Position numbers and translations under genes: made by a program | Part shown: positions 6,561 to 14,534 of the stretch, piece after piece | Numbering within the stretch: the stretch's first letter is position 1 | Layout: every line of letters begins with the position of its first letter | Source: a virus | Virus record (IMG/VR): IMGVR_UViG_3300025057_000499 | Span: 1 to 25,934 of that record | Length of the DNA stretch: 25,934 nt | Direction: 5' to 3' (one strand) | The notes under the pieces: model-generated | Databases searched by the model: none | The model's input: the letters and a program-made list of their open reading frames with translations, nothing else | Told to the model about the DNA's origin: nothing

Positions 6561-8510
6561 TTAAAAGTTTGCTTGATTAGCAATTTGTTTTGTTTCATCT
6601 TTTGGTTTATTAGGTGAACCTGGGCTTGTAAAGTCAGGTGCTTGATAATTCCCATCAAACATATCGCCTAAGTAGTAGCCTTGCTGTGCTTGAGACATAT
6701 TCTGATAGTTTGCTGTGCTCATTCCGGCCATATTGTATGCATTCTGTGCAATCCCATTTGGCATCATATTGGCTTGTCCTGCCATTTGCATTGCACCAGC
6801 TGCGCTTGCATATCCATTCATTTGAGACTGAGATTGTGCAAACTGATTATTATTTAAAGCTTTGTAAGCTTCCATACCTTGCATATTTTCAAGAGCTGAA
6901 GATTGTCCAGGTCCGCTACCAAAGTTTTGAGCATTTATATTTACACCATAGTTGTTACCAAAGTTAGCACCAGGACCGAATGTACTGTTGTTGATGTCAA
7001 AGTTAAAGTCACCAGTATTGCCAAAACTATTATTTATATCTCCGTAACTCATATTGTTGTTACCAAAGATATTATTGTCGCTGTTTGTCAGTTGGTTACC
7101 TGAACCAGCACCACTATTGCCAGATTGGTTACCACTATTTGTCATAGTCGTATTATTGCTATTATTTGTACTATAATCTCTGTTGTCAGTTTGACTCAGA
7201 TTAGAATTCATTGAATTTGACATTGTATTGTCAATATTATTACTGTTGTTCATCGTAGAAGTCATATTATTACTATTAGAAGTAGTAACATTAGCACTTG
7301 TATTTCCGCTATTAGCGTAGGAAGTGTTATAGCTATCAGATGTATTTCCAGAATTAATCATATTGTTGCTGTCATTAGTACTTGCATCAGTGTTATAGCT
7401 ATCTGAAGTATTTGTGTTATAGCTATCATTAGTGCTCATATCAGTACTACTATTATCTGTATAGTATGAAGATGTATTCATACTGTCATTTATACTGTTG
7501 TCTGAATTGTCGTACTTGTTGTAGCTGTCAGTAGTAGTATTAGTCGTAGTATTCTGTGTATTTGTATTGAAGCTATCATCAATAGAACGCTGACTATTGT
7601 CGTTATAGCTATCTGTAACCCTATTATCACTTTGATCGTTATAGCTATTATTAGCATTCATACTATCGTTTATGCTTCTATTACTATTATCGTTATAGCT
7701 ATCATTAGTGCTTCTATTAGAGTTATCGTTTAAGCTATCAATAATTCTGTTGTCTGAATTGTCATTCAAGCTGTCGTTTATATTAGTGCTGTTATTACTA
7801 TTATCATTAGCACTATTGTTTAGGCTTGTATTGTAACTATCATTAACACTGTTATTGCTATTGTCATTAGCACTATTGTTTAGTGTTGTGTTTGTATTCA
7901 TACTATCGTTAATACTATTATTTGTATTCATACTGTCATTGATACTATTATTGCTGTTATCAGTGACTGTTGTATTGCCGCTGTTATTAATACTATTATT
8001 GTTATTGCTGTTATTGACGCTGTTATTGTTCATACTATCTTTTATAGACATTCTATATTGTGCTCTTTCTTTAGCTGCTTTTCTGACTTCTTCATCCTTA
8101 GATTTTCTATAAATTCTACCCCTTTTTACATTATTTTTCTTAAGAAATTGTTGTTGGTGGTATCCAACTTTATCGTCTCTTTTTGCCATATCTCGCGCAA
8201 TTTCATCAGCAGAGAATCCCATTCTCTGCAATTCACGCATATCTGCGACATTATACGTTTTACCAAAATCATAGTCGGCAATATTAGTTACCTGTTGACC
8301 TTTGATTACATCTTGACCTTTTTTCTGTACATTCTGACCAGTTTTTAAATATCGATCAGCTTGGTTTACTATCTGATTTGCTTTACGCTGATTAATAAGT
8401 GCTTTACCAGATATCCCCCCTTCAGAGTTTGCCATTCTATCAAACTTCTCTAATCGCTTTAAAGCCCGAGCTTTTTTCTTTTGGGCGTTCTTTTCACTTG
8501 TAAACTGCAT
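6561..8510 (-). CDS. Asn/Ser/Asp-rich repeat protein with one Gly/Asn module (649 aa)
   Basis: Not recognised. Residues 1-158 are basic and helical (KNAQKKKARALKRLEKF near the start; a GFSADEIARDMAKRDDKVGY segment at 98-117). Residues 159-457 are almost entirely Asn, Ser, Thr and Asp, arranged in degenerate units of about 12 residues such as NDNSNRSINDSM and NDNSNRSTNDSY. Residues 458-530 hold the Gly/Asn module (SGNQSGNSGAGSGN, GDINNSFGNTGD, STFGPGANFGNN). The C-terminal 120 residues are Gln/Met/Ala-rich. It lies directly after the large terminase, with only a 5-base gap. A fibrous or phase-separating virion component is a guess; ordered solenoid and disordered states both fit. No signal peptide is seen. 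Confidence 0.75.
   Translation of the reverse strand: MQFTSEKNAQKKKARALKRLEKFDRMANSEGGISGKALINQRKANQIVNQADRYLKTGQNVQKKGQDVIKGQQVTNIADYDFGKTYNVADMRELQRMGFSADEIARDMAKRDDKVGYHQQQFLKKNNVKRGRIYRKSKDEEVRKAAKERAQYRMSIKDSMNNNSVNNSNNNNSINNSGNTTVTDNSNNSINDSMNTNNSINDSMNTNTTLNNSANDNSNNSVNDSYNTSLNNSANDNSNNSTNINDSLNDNSDNRIIDSLNDNSNRSTNDSYNDNSNRSINDSMNANNSYNDQSDNRVTDSYNDNSQRSIDDSFNTNTQNTTTNTTTDSYNKYDNSDNSINDSMNTSSYYTDNSSTDMSTNDSYNTNTSDSYNTDASTNDSNNMINSGNTSDSYNTSYANSGNTSANVTTSNSNNMTSTMNNSNNIDNTMSNSMNSNLSQTDNRDYSTNNSNNTTMTNSGNQSGNSGAGSGNQLTNSDNNIFGNNNMSYGDINNSFGNTGDFNFDINNSTFGPGANFGNNYGVNINAQNFGSGPGQSSALENMQGMEAYKALNNNQFAQSQSQMNGYASAAGAMQMAGQANMMPNGIAQNAYNMAGMSTANYQNMSQAQQGYYLGDMFDGNYQAPDFTSPGSPNKPKDETKQIANQANF
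6921..7139 (-). repeat. Gly/Asn module in the 649-aa protein
   Basis: Residues 458-530. This is the third copy of the module found twice in the next gene downstream. The shared SGNQSGNSGAGSGN start and STFGPGANFGNN end are visible both in protein and partly in DNA. Confidence 0.8.
7140..8036 (-). repeat. Asn-rich repeat tract, about 12-residue units
   Basis: About 299 codons (residues 159-457) dominated by Asn, Ser, Thr and Asp. Repeats are degenerate, with unit lengths of mostly 11-12 and sometimes 18 residues. The DNA is about one third G+C (hand count of 7921-7980). Confidence 0.8.
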
Positions 8511-8515
8511 CGTAC

Positions 8516-10054
8516 TTAAAGGTGAAAACTATCTTGATTGTAATCTAATTGTAGCGAACCTCTACGCAATAGCCCTCCCATTGTTAATACCATACTATCT
8601 ACAGCGTCATCGTGAGGTGAATGACCAAAGTTAATTAGTTCGTCTTCTAAAATATTCCACTTCCGCCATTTGTTCCAAACAACTTTACCGTGCTCATACA
8701 AACCAAGCACTCCTCGTAATCGTGCTAACTTATCACCTTTAAATCCTTTTACTGGTGAACAGCTCAAGTTATATAGAGCACGGTTGTCAAACATTACTCG
8801 TTTAAAATCACCTTCAAATGATGACTGATAAGCAACTGCTTCTGGCCAAATAATGCAAGGTGACATTGTGGGAAAGTACTGGCCTTCATCGTTTTCTAAG
8901 ACAATATGCCAATCAGCTAACATTTCACATAATGTATCCATCTTCTCTAAATTGCCCATACTGCGTACACGCCTTTGGTCAATTAAATATATTTTTCCAT
9001 CTTTAATACCACCTAATGTAAATACAGTCCAGTCATTCTTTTCTGACAATCCTGCACTTAAGTCAATACCCACGCCTAAGCAGTCATACTCTTGTGGTAC
9101 TTCTCCTTTAATAATTAACTCTGGTGATATACCAACATCACTGGACTGTACTGCTGTATTTAGATACTGGTAAGCAAACGCAACACGGTCTTCCATCTTA
9201 CGTTCGTTTAAGTATTTCATCGACCAGAACTCTGGCCAATACGAACGTTGCCTACCTTCGGCGTCTGTTATGACTGCTTTCTGAATGATTTGTTTCCAAT
9301 TGTTTTTGGGGATAAATAAAGTTGCGTGGATGTCGTCGAAATGGAATCGGGTACCCAGACAGATGGCCCGTGCACCTTGGAACATAGTAGGTGCAATGAC
9401 ATTGGACCATGTCTGTTCCATCTCCCTTCTAATGTCAGGATTGTTGATGGATGCAGCGGATTTAATAGGGTCATCGATAAGCACCAATTGCGATCTTTTT
9501 GATGTAATTGCTCCCTTGAGACCTCCACATGCAATGGTGAAAGCTTCTTCACCCGCCGTATCAATGCCTGCAAAGTCATAGTCAATGCTCCAGTATTCAT
9601 CACTTCGTTTTATTTTTGACAGTCTAACCATAGGAAAGATTTCTCTATATTTATTAGATGTAAGAATTCCTTTAATTGTCGCAGACTTTGCTCGACTAAT
9701 GTCAACCATATACGCAATATATAGAATACGAAGCATCTGCTTTGCAGCTGTATGTCTACCAATCATCCAAGCGGCAAACAATCCAAGCACTGTTGATTTA
9801 GCAGAACCACGTGGTGCAAGGATTGCTGTATTAGGCCCGCCAATGCCCATTAAACATTCACTATCTTCTCCTGTACATAATTGACTGTGCCATTCCAACA
9901 TATGCTTTGCTGGCGGTTTACCCATCAATGTACAGAATGCTTGAAAGTTATCTCTTGCTTCTAATACTTCTGGCGAAGGTGCCTTGACAGTTACCTTTGT
10001 GGCTTTCATCAAAGCCGTGCGTTTATACGCAAGTGCAATACTTGGAACTGCCAT
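8516..10054 (-). CDS. terL: Terminase large subunit (packaging ATPase and nuclease)
   Basis: Pumps DNA into the procapsid through the portal and cuts concatemers. The 512 residues carry an N-terminal ATPase with Walker A LAPRGSAKST (79-88) and Walker B QLVLIDD (189-195), followed by the LGTRFHFDD coupling region (233-241). The C-terminal RNase H-like nuclease has GVGIDLSAG with D331 and the late acidic motif HDDAVD (481-486). All key acidic residues are present and the length is normal for TerL. The gene is followed after 5 bases by the 649-aa gene and preceded by a 93-base gap with an unusual repeat structure. The Walker A and nuclease motifs fit the T4/T7-type terminase superfamily; the packaging strategy cannot be read from sequence alone. 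Confidence 0.96.
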   Translation of the reverse strand: MAVPSIALAYKRTALMKATKVTVKAPSPEVLEARDNFQAFCTLMGKPPAKHMLEWHSQLCTGEDSECLMGIGGPNTAILAPRGSAKSTVLGLFAAWMIGRHTAAKQMLRILYIAYMVDISRAKSATIKGILTSNKYREIFPMVRLSKIKRSDEYWSIDYDFAGIDTAGEEAFTIACGGLKGAITSKRSQLVLIDDPIKSAASINNPDIRREMEQTWSNVIAPTMFQGARAICLGTRFHFDDIHATLFIPKNNWKQIIQKAVITDAEGRQRSYWPEFWSMKYLNERKMEDRVAFAYQYLNTAVQSSDVGISPELIIKGEVPQEYDCLGVGIDLSAGLSEKNDWTVFTLGGIKDGKIYLIDQRRVRSMGNLEKMDTLCEMLADWHIVLENDEGQYFPTMSPCIIWPEAVAYQSSFEGDFKRVMFDNRALYNLSCSPVKGFKGDKLARLRGVLGLYEHGKVVWNKWRKWNILEDELINFGHSPHDDAVDSMVLTMGGLLRRGSLQLDYNQDSFHL

Positions 10055-10078
10055 ATAACTATTATTTAGTGACTACAG

Positions 10079-10156
10079 TCTAACGCCAGTTTAATGTGGC
10101 CTTGAGACATCACAGAAGCGTATTATGTTGCCTGAAGGCCACACAATCTAACGCCA
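10079..10156. repeat. Direct repeat flanking an inverted repeat, upstream of terL
   Basis: TCTAACGCCA occurs at 10079-10088 and again at 10147-10156. Between them GTGGCCTT (10096-10103) and AAGGCCAC (10135-10142) form a perfect 8-bp inverted repeat around a 31-base loop. The right copy includes the stop codon of the 98-aa gene. Candidates are a packaging signal, an RNA hairpin or a small inserted element with a target duplication. Confidence 0.55.
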
Positions 10157-10444
10157 CCATGCACGCCGACGTTCTGCTAGTTTTTGTGCTCTTCTGTTCA
10201 TTTCCCCTGCACGCATAGCAGCTATTGCATTTTGTCTACGTGTTATTTCATATGCAATACGCATTGCTTCTGCAAATCTAGCCGCTTCTATTGCACGTGG
10301 ACTGTAGCCAAGTAAACTTTCAGTATTTATAGTTGGAAGCCCTGGAAGTTGTGGACGTGTAATTGCCTGTGCAGCATATGCACTTAGACTTTGGTCAATA
10401 ATTTCCGGTAATTCAGGTAAAGGAGGTGGCGGTGTAATAAACAT
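10148..10444 (-). CDS. Hypothetical 98-aa protein between terminase genes
   Basis: Not recognised. I place the start at ATG 10444, which overlaps the stop of the preceding gene as TAATG, rather than at the GTG at 10477, because the same coupling is used at other junctions of this block. The N terminus is Pro-rich (PPPPLPELPEI), the middle has PQLPGLPTINTESLLGY, and the C-terminal half is a basic, Ala/Arg-rich helix ending in RRRAWWR. The strongly basic helix could bind DNA or an acidic partner. Position between the possible small and the proven large terminase subunit suggests a packaging accessory, without direct evidence. Confidence 0.65.
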   Translation of the reverse strand: MFITPPPPLPELPEIIDQSLSAYAAQAITRPQLPGLPTINTESLLGYSPRAIEAARFAEAMRIAYEITRRQNAIAAMRAGEMNRRAQKLAERRRAWWR

Positions 10445-10977
10445 TAGGAGCTTACTTCGCTGTACACTTTTGCCCATACAGCAGACATTGCATTTTCAAT
10501 AGGCTCTGCAAACTGTGGGTCATCTTTAAATATATTAGTAAGTTCTCTCATCACACGATCTGCTCCAGCAAGAATTAATCCACGCTTATCAGTTGTTTTG
10601 TTTAAACGTTCTGAGACCTCGATATGTGACCTCAGTTCTTTCTCTAAAGCTGCTAGACGTGCTGCACCATTGTCACCTTTTATCTCACCGCTGGTGACAG
10701 CCATACGTAGATCTTGAATGTCTGAATGAAGTGCAGCAATTTCACTGTTTAAAATTTCTCGTCTGTTCAACTTCTTGAACTTCATCTTTACCCATCTAAC
10801 TAAATCGTTAAATGTTCCTGGATATTGCATAATGCCTGCATACACCCATATTTCAATAACTGATGGTGTGTATTCAGCAAACTCTTTAAACTGTTCGCTT
10901 TCAGATGCTGGTAATGTATCAAGCCACTCGTCTACATAATTTAAATAGACTTTACCTGTTTTAGTTGCAGTTTTCAT
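10444..10977 (-). CDS. Possible terminase small subunit
   Basis: Small terminase subunits recognise the viral DNA and hand it to TerL. This 177-aa protein has a mixed N-terminal domain (about 1-75, with YVDEWLDTLPASESEQF and a basic VRWVKMKFKKLNRRE helix), a charged helical hairpin or coiled coil (about 75-130), and a C-terminal helical part with GADRVMRELTNIF. Length and order (DNA-binding-like part, then oligomerisation helices) and its position two genes upstream of terL suit a small subunit. Both ends overlap neighbours as TAATG, showing translational coupling. No family motif clinches the call, so another head-assembly role is possible. Confidence 0.45.
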   Translation of the reverse strand: MKTATKTGKVYLNYVDEWLDTLPASESEQFKEFAEYTPSVIEIWVYAGIMQYPGTFNDLVRWVKMKFKKLNRREILNSEIAALHSDIQDLRMAVTSGEIKGDNGAARLAALEKELRSHIEVSERLNKTTDKRGLILAGADRVMRELTNIFKDDPQFAEPIENAMSAVWAKVYSEVSS

Positions 10978-13900
10978 TAGAACATTCCTGCCAGTCCTCT
11001 GGCGTACTTACTTTGTCTGCTAGCTGTCTTATCTTCTTCTTTAGTCTTCTGAATCATATTCTTGCGCTCTTCTGAACCTGTTGCACCAATTTGATCAAGG
11101 GCGTTCTTACTCTTCTTGTCTTGCAACTGTAAATCAATACCGCCTTGTGCCTGGATTTTGCTGACATCAACTTTACCTTGATCTCCAATCTGTTCTCTTG
11201 CTTGCACACCTTTAAGCTTCTGCAGTGCTTGATCAATTGCACCTTGTGCGCCAATCTGGCTTATTGCTCCTTTCTGCTTTATGTTTTCAATGCCTTTATC
11301 AATTTCACCCTGAGCTCCAATTTTATCGAGGTCTATTTGACCCTGATCTCTAATTTGATCAAGCGCTTGATTACCCTTTATTCCTTGAAGGATTTGATCC
11401 ATTGTCCCTTGTTCTTTAATCTGTTTAACTGCTTCTAGACCCTGTGCTCCAATTTGATTGAGCGCTCCACTTTCTTTCATTGCTTGCAGTGCTTTATCAA
11501 TATCACCTTGTTCAAGAATCTGATCAATTACACCTGCATCTTTTAACTCCTGTAGAGCTTGCTCGTTAATTCCAGACTCTTTAATCTGTTCAATTGCTTG
11601 CTTACCTTTGATACCTTGCAATTGTTGATCTAAATTACCTTGAGCTTTAATTTTTGCAATATCTACTGTACCTTGATTTCTAATCTGATCAAGTGCTTGT
11701 AATCCTTTTTCAGATTGTAGCCATTGATCAATTCCACCTTGTGCCAGTATCTGAGAAACTGCACCTTGGTCTTTTAGTGTTTGTAATTGTTGATCATTTA
11801 GTCCAGCAAGTCTTAACTGTTCAATAGCTTGTTGACCTTTGACACTTTGCAGGTCTTTATCAATACTGCCTTGTGCACCAATCTGCTGAAGTGCCTGTTC
11901 GCCTTTAATGCTCTGCAGCTGTTGATCTGAGGTACCCTGAGCTTTAATCTTGGAAATATCTACTGTGCCTTGGCCTCTAATCTGCTCAAGTGCTTGTAAA
12001 CCTTTTTCAGATTGTAGCCATTGATCAATTCCACCTTGTGCCAGTATCTGAGAAACTGCACCTTGGTCTTTTAGTGTTTGTAATTGTTGATCATTTAGTC
12101 CAGCAAGTCTTAACTGTTCAATAGCTTGTTGACCTTTGACACTTTGCAGGTCTTTATCAATACTGCCTTGTGCACCAATCTGTTCTAAGGCTTGTCCTCC
12201 TTTGATATTTTGTAACTGCTGGTCTAAGGCACCCTGAGCTTTAATCTTGGAAATATCTACTGTGCCTTGGCCTCTAATCTGCTCAAGTGCTTGTAAACCT
12301 TTTTCTGATTGCAGCCATTTGTCAATTCCACCTTGTGCCAATATCTGAGAAACTGCACCTTGATCTTTTAGTGTCTGTAATTGTCTGTCATTTAAACCAG
12401 CAAGCCTTAACTGTTCAATAGCTTGTTGTCCTTTTGCACTTTGTAAGTCTTTATCAATGCTGCCTTGTGCACCAATCTGTTCTAAGGCTTGTCCTCCTTT
12501 GATATTTTGTAACTGCTGGTCTAAGGCACCCTGAGCTTTAATCTTGGCAACATCTACTGTTCCTTGACTTTTAATCTGATCAAGAGCTTGTCTACCTTTC
12601 TCAGATTGCAGCCATTTCTCAATGCCGCCTTGAGCGATTATCTGTGAAATCGCACCTTGGTCTTTTAGTGTTTGTAATTGTTGGTCATTTAATCCACTTA
12701 GTTTTAACTGTTGAATTGCCTGTTGGCCTTTTACACTTTGCAGGTCTTTATCAATGCTGCCTTGCGCTCCAATTTGTTGCAACGCTTGTTGACCTTTCAT
12801 ACCTTGCAAGCTTGTATCAATCTGTCCTTGAGCAGTGATTTTTTGAATATCAATTTTGCCAGATGCACCAATTTGTTGCAGAGCTTGTTGGCCTTTCTCA
12901 GATTGCAACCATTTCTCAATGTTGCCTTGTGCACCAATTTGTTGTAGTGCCCCGCTGTCTTTTAACTTCTGCAAGTCTTGGTCATTTAATCCTGCGAGTT
13001 TTAGCTGATTCAATGCTTGCTGACCTTTAATACCTTGTAAGGTTTGGTCCAGCATTCCTTGCGCTTGAATTTTACTTAGGTCAATATTTCCTTGAGCACC
13101 AATCTGCTGAAGAGCCTGTTGTCCTTTCTCAGACTGCACCCACTTTTCAACACTACCTTGCTCTCTAATCTGTGCAATAGCTCCAGTATTTTTCAATGAT
13201 TGAAGCTGTTGATCATTTAATCCGGCTACTCTTAATTGTTCAAGAGCTTGGTCACCTTTAATGTCCTGTAGTTTTGCATCTACGCTACCTTGCGCTCCAA
13301 TCTGCTGCAGTGCTTGACTTCCTTTGATGTTCTGCAGATTAGCTTCTTGTGCTCCCTGAGCTCCAATCTGCGCAAGTGCTTGATTACCTTTTAGTCCTTG
13401 CAGTGCAGTATCTAGCTGACCTTGAGCTTTTAGTTTTGCTAGATCAACATTACCCTGACTTTGAATCTGAGCTAATGCCTGCTGACCTTTTTCAGTATTC
13501 AACCATTTCTCGATACTGCCTTGTGCACCAATCTGTGCAAGTGCTCCACTGTTTTTTAAGGTCTGAAGCTGTTGATCATTTAATCCGCTTGCCTTTAACT
13601 GTTGCAGCGCTTGCTGACCTTTTGTATCTTGCAGGCTTTTTTCAATTGAGCCTTGAGTAGCAATCTTATCTAGGTCAACTTTACCCTGTGCACCAATCTG
13701 CTGAAGAGCTTGTTGCCCTTTCTGGCCTTGCAGGAACTGTTCAACACCACCTTGAGCAGTAATCTGATCGAGCGCACCAATGTTCTTTAACTTCTGAATT
13801 TCAGTATCATTCAGACCTGATTGCTTTAACTGCTCAATTGCACCTTGATTTTTCTTGTCTTGTAATGATTGCTCTATTGCACCTTGCTCTTGTAGGTTAA

Positions 13901-14459
13901 GTCTATTTTGCTCACCTTCTAACTGAGTTTGGTTTTGTAAAATATCACCTTGGAATGCAAGTTTTGTTAGTTCTCTATTTGCATCATCTGTTGCGAATTT
14001 ACTTTGCAGATCATATTCTGTACCTAGTTTCGCCATTCCATAATTAAACTCTTGCTGCATAATGGATGATTGATTTCCCAGCTCCAAGGCAGCGGCCGTC
14101 ATCATCTGTTGATTAGATATTGCAGCATTGTCGTAGGCCAGTTCTTTGGCCATTTGATTATTAAAAATAGAAGACGCTAAATCAGCTTCAAACGCTCTTT
14201 TGATTTCAGTACCAGCAACATCATCAGCATCTGGTGTCCAGTTATAAAATCCCTCTAAGACACTAGCAGCATTAAATAGACCACTAGAAATTTGAGCATT
14301 GGTGCTCGTTCCATTAGCAGTTGGTGCAGGCGTTTGAGTCCCATTTGAGCCTTGTGCAGGCGGAGCCTGTGACAATTCTTGTACTTCAGGTTTTGCAAGA
14401 AGTTCGTTTACTTGCTCTGAACTAAGTGTTGTACCATCTGCTAATGTGACAGTCGCCAT
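10977..14459 (-). CDS. 1160-aa protein made of 85 tandem 11-residue repeats
   Basis: Not recognised as a known family. Residues 1-60 are polar and disordered; 61-190 are helical and Ala/Gln/Asn-rich. From 191 to 1125 the protein divides into 85 units of exactly 11 residues with no insertion or deletion. The usual pattern is x-[QK]-G-x-[ILQ]-[DA]-x-x-[LI]-x-x, for example AQGSIDKDLQS and VKGQQAIEQLR. A basic tail ends in GLAGMF. Eleven-residue periods fit hendecad coiled coils or long amphipathic helices, although a Gly in nearly every unit could also support a solenoid. The stop overlaps the next start as TAATG. A long rod, an internal core protein or a tail-length-like protein are guesses. 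Confidence 0.85.
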   Translation of the reverse strand: MATVTLADGTTLSSEQVNELLAKPEVQELSQAPPAQGSNGTQTPAPTANGTSTNAQISSGLFNAASVLEGFYNWTPDADDVAGTEIKRAFEADLASSIFNNQMAKELAYDNAAISNQQMMTAAALELGNQSSIMQQEFNYGMAKLGTEYDLQSKFATDDANRELTKLAFQGDILQNQTQLEGEQNRLNLQEQGAIEQSLQDKKNQGAIEQLKQSGLNDTEIQKLKNIGALDQITAQGGVEQFLQGQKGQQALQQIGAQGKVDLDKIATQGSIEKSLQDTKGQQALQQLKASGLNDQQLQTLKNSGALAQIGAQGSIEKWLNTEKGQQALAQIQSQGNVDLAKLKAQGQLDTALQGLKGNQALAQIGAQGAQEANLQNIKGSQALQQIGAQGSVDAKLQDIKGDQALEQLRVAGLNDQQLQSLKNTGAIAQIREQGSVEKWVQSEKGQQALQQIGAQGNIDLSKIQAQGMLDQTLQGIKGQQALNQLKLAGLNDQDLQKLKDSGALQQIGAQGNIEKWLQSEKGQQALQQIGASGKIDIQKITAQGQIDTSLQGMKGQQALQQIGAQGSIDKDLQSVKGQQAIQQLKLSGLNDQQLQTLKDQGAISQIIAQGGIEKWLQSEKGRQALDQIKSQGTVDVAKIKAQGALDQQLQNIKGGQALEQIGAQGSIDKDLQSAKGQQAIEQLRLAGLNDRQLQTLKDQGAVSQILAQGGIDKWLQSEKGLQALEQIRGQGTVDISKIKAQGALDQQLQNIKGGQALEQIGAQGSIDKDLQSVKGQQAIEQLRLAGLNDQQLQTLKDQGAVSQILAQGGIDQWLQSEKGLQALEQIRGQGTVDISKIKAQGTSDQQLQSIKGEQALQQIGAQGSIDKDLQSVKGQQAIEQLRLAGLNDQQLQTLKDQGAVSQILAQGGIDQWLQSEKGLQALDQIRNQGTVDIAKIKAQGNLDQQLQGIKGKQAIEQIKESGINEQALQELKDAGVIDQILEQGDIDKALQAMKESGALNQIGAQGLEAVKQIKEQGTMDQILQGIKGNQALDQIRDQGQIDLDKIGAQGEIDKGIENIKQKGAISQIGAQGAIDQALQKLKGVQAREQIGDQGKVDVSKIQAQGGIDLQLQDKKSKNALDQIGATGSEERKNMIQKTKEEDKTASRQSKYARGLAGMF
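11085..13889 (-). repeat. 85 in-phase 33-bp units encoding an undecapeptide repeat
   Basis: Codons 191-1125 of the 1160-aa gene. I wrote out all units by hand; the 11-residue register never breaks. Unit classes recur in order, such as [AQGGIDQWLQS], [EKGLQALEQIR], [GQGTVDISKIK]. Confidence 0.9.
11704..12891 (-). repeat. Four 297-bp higher-order periods (nine 11-mers each)
   Basis: The anchor coding QSEKG recurs at 11704, 12001, 12298, 12595 and 12892, exactly 297 bases apart. By eye the first 182 bases of the periods at 11704 and 12001 are identical, while their tails match other copies, a mosaic typical of recent duplication and conversion. Further out the spacing changes to 231 and 363 bases, still multiples of 33. 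Confidence 0.85.
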
Positions 14460-14501
14460 TTTTTCTACAACGCATTACTTATATTCTATAGTTTAGTGAG
14501 T

Positions 14502-14529
14502 TATTTAGAATAGAAGAAAGCTTAGTCAA
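14502..14529 (-). promoter_or_regulatory. Candidate sigma-70 promoter for the 1160-aa gene and downstream genes
   Basis: On the minus strand TTGACT (14529-14524), 16 bases, then TAAATA (14507-14502) lies about 43 bases before the ATG at 14459, in the only gap between divergent genes within the late block. This is a motif match only. Confidence 0.3.
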
Positions 14530-14534
14530 TTGAT

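Noticed and set aside
10445-10477. Longer start (GTG) for the 98-aa gene
   Set aside because: ATG 10444 gives a TAATG overlap like the neighbouring junctions.
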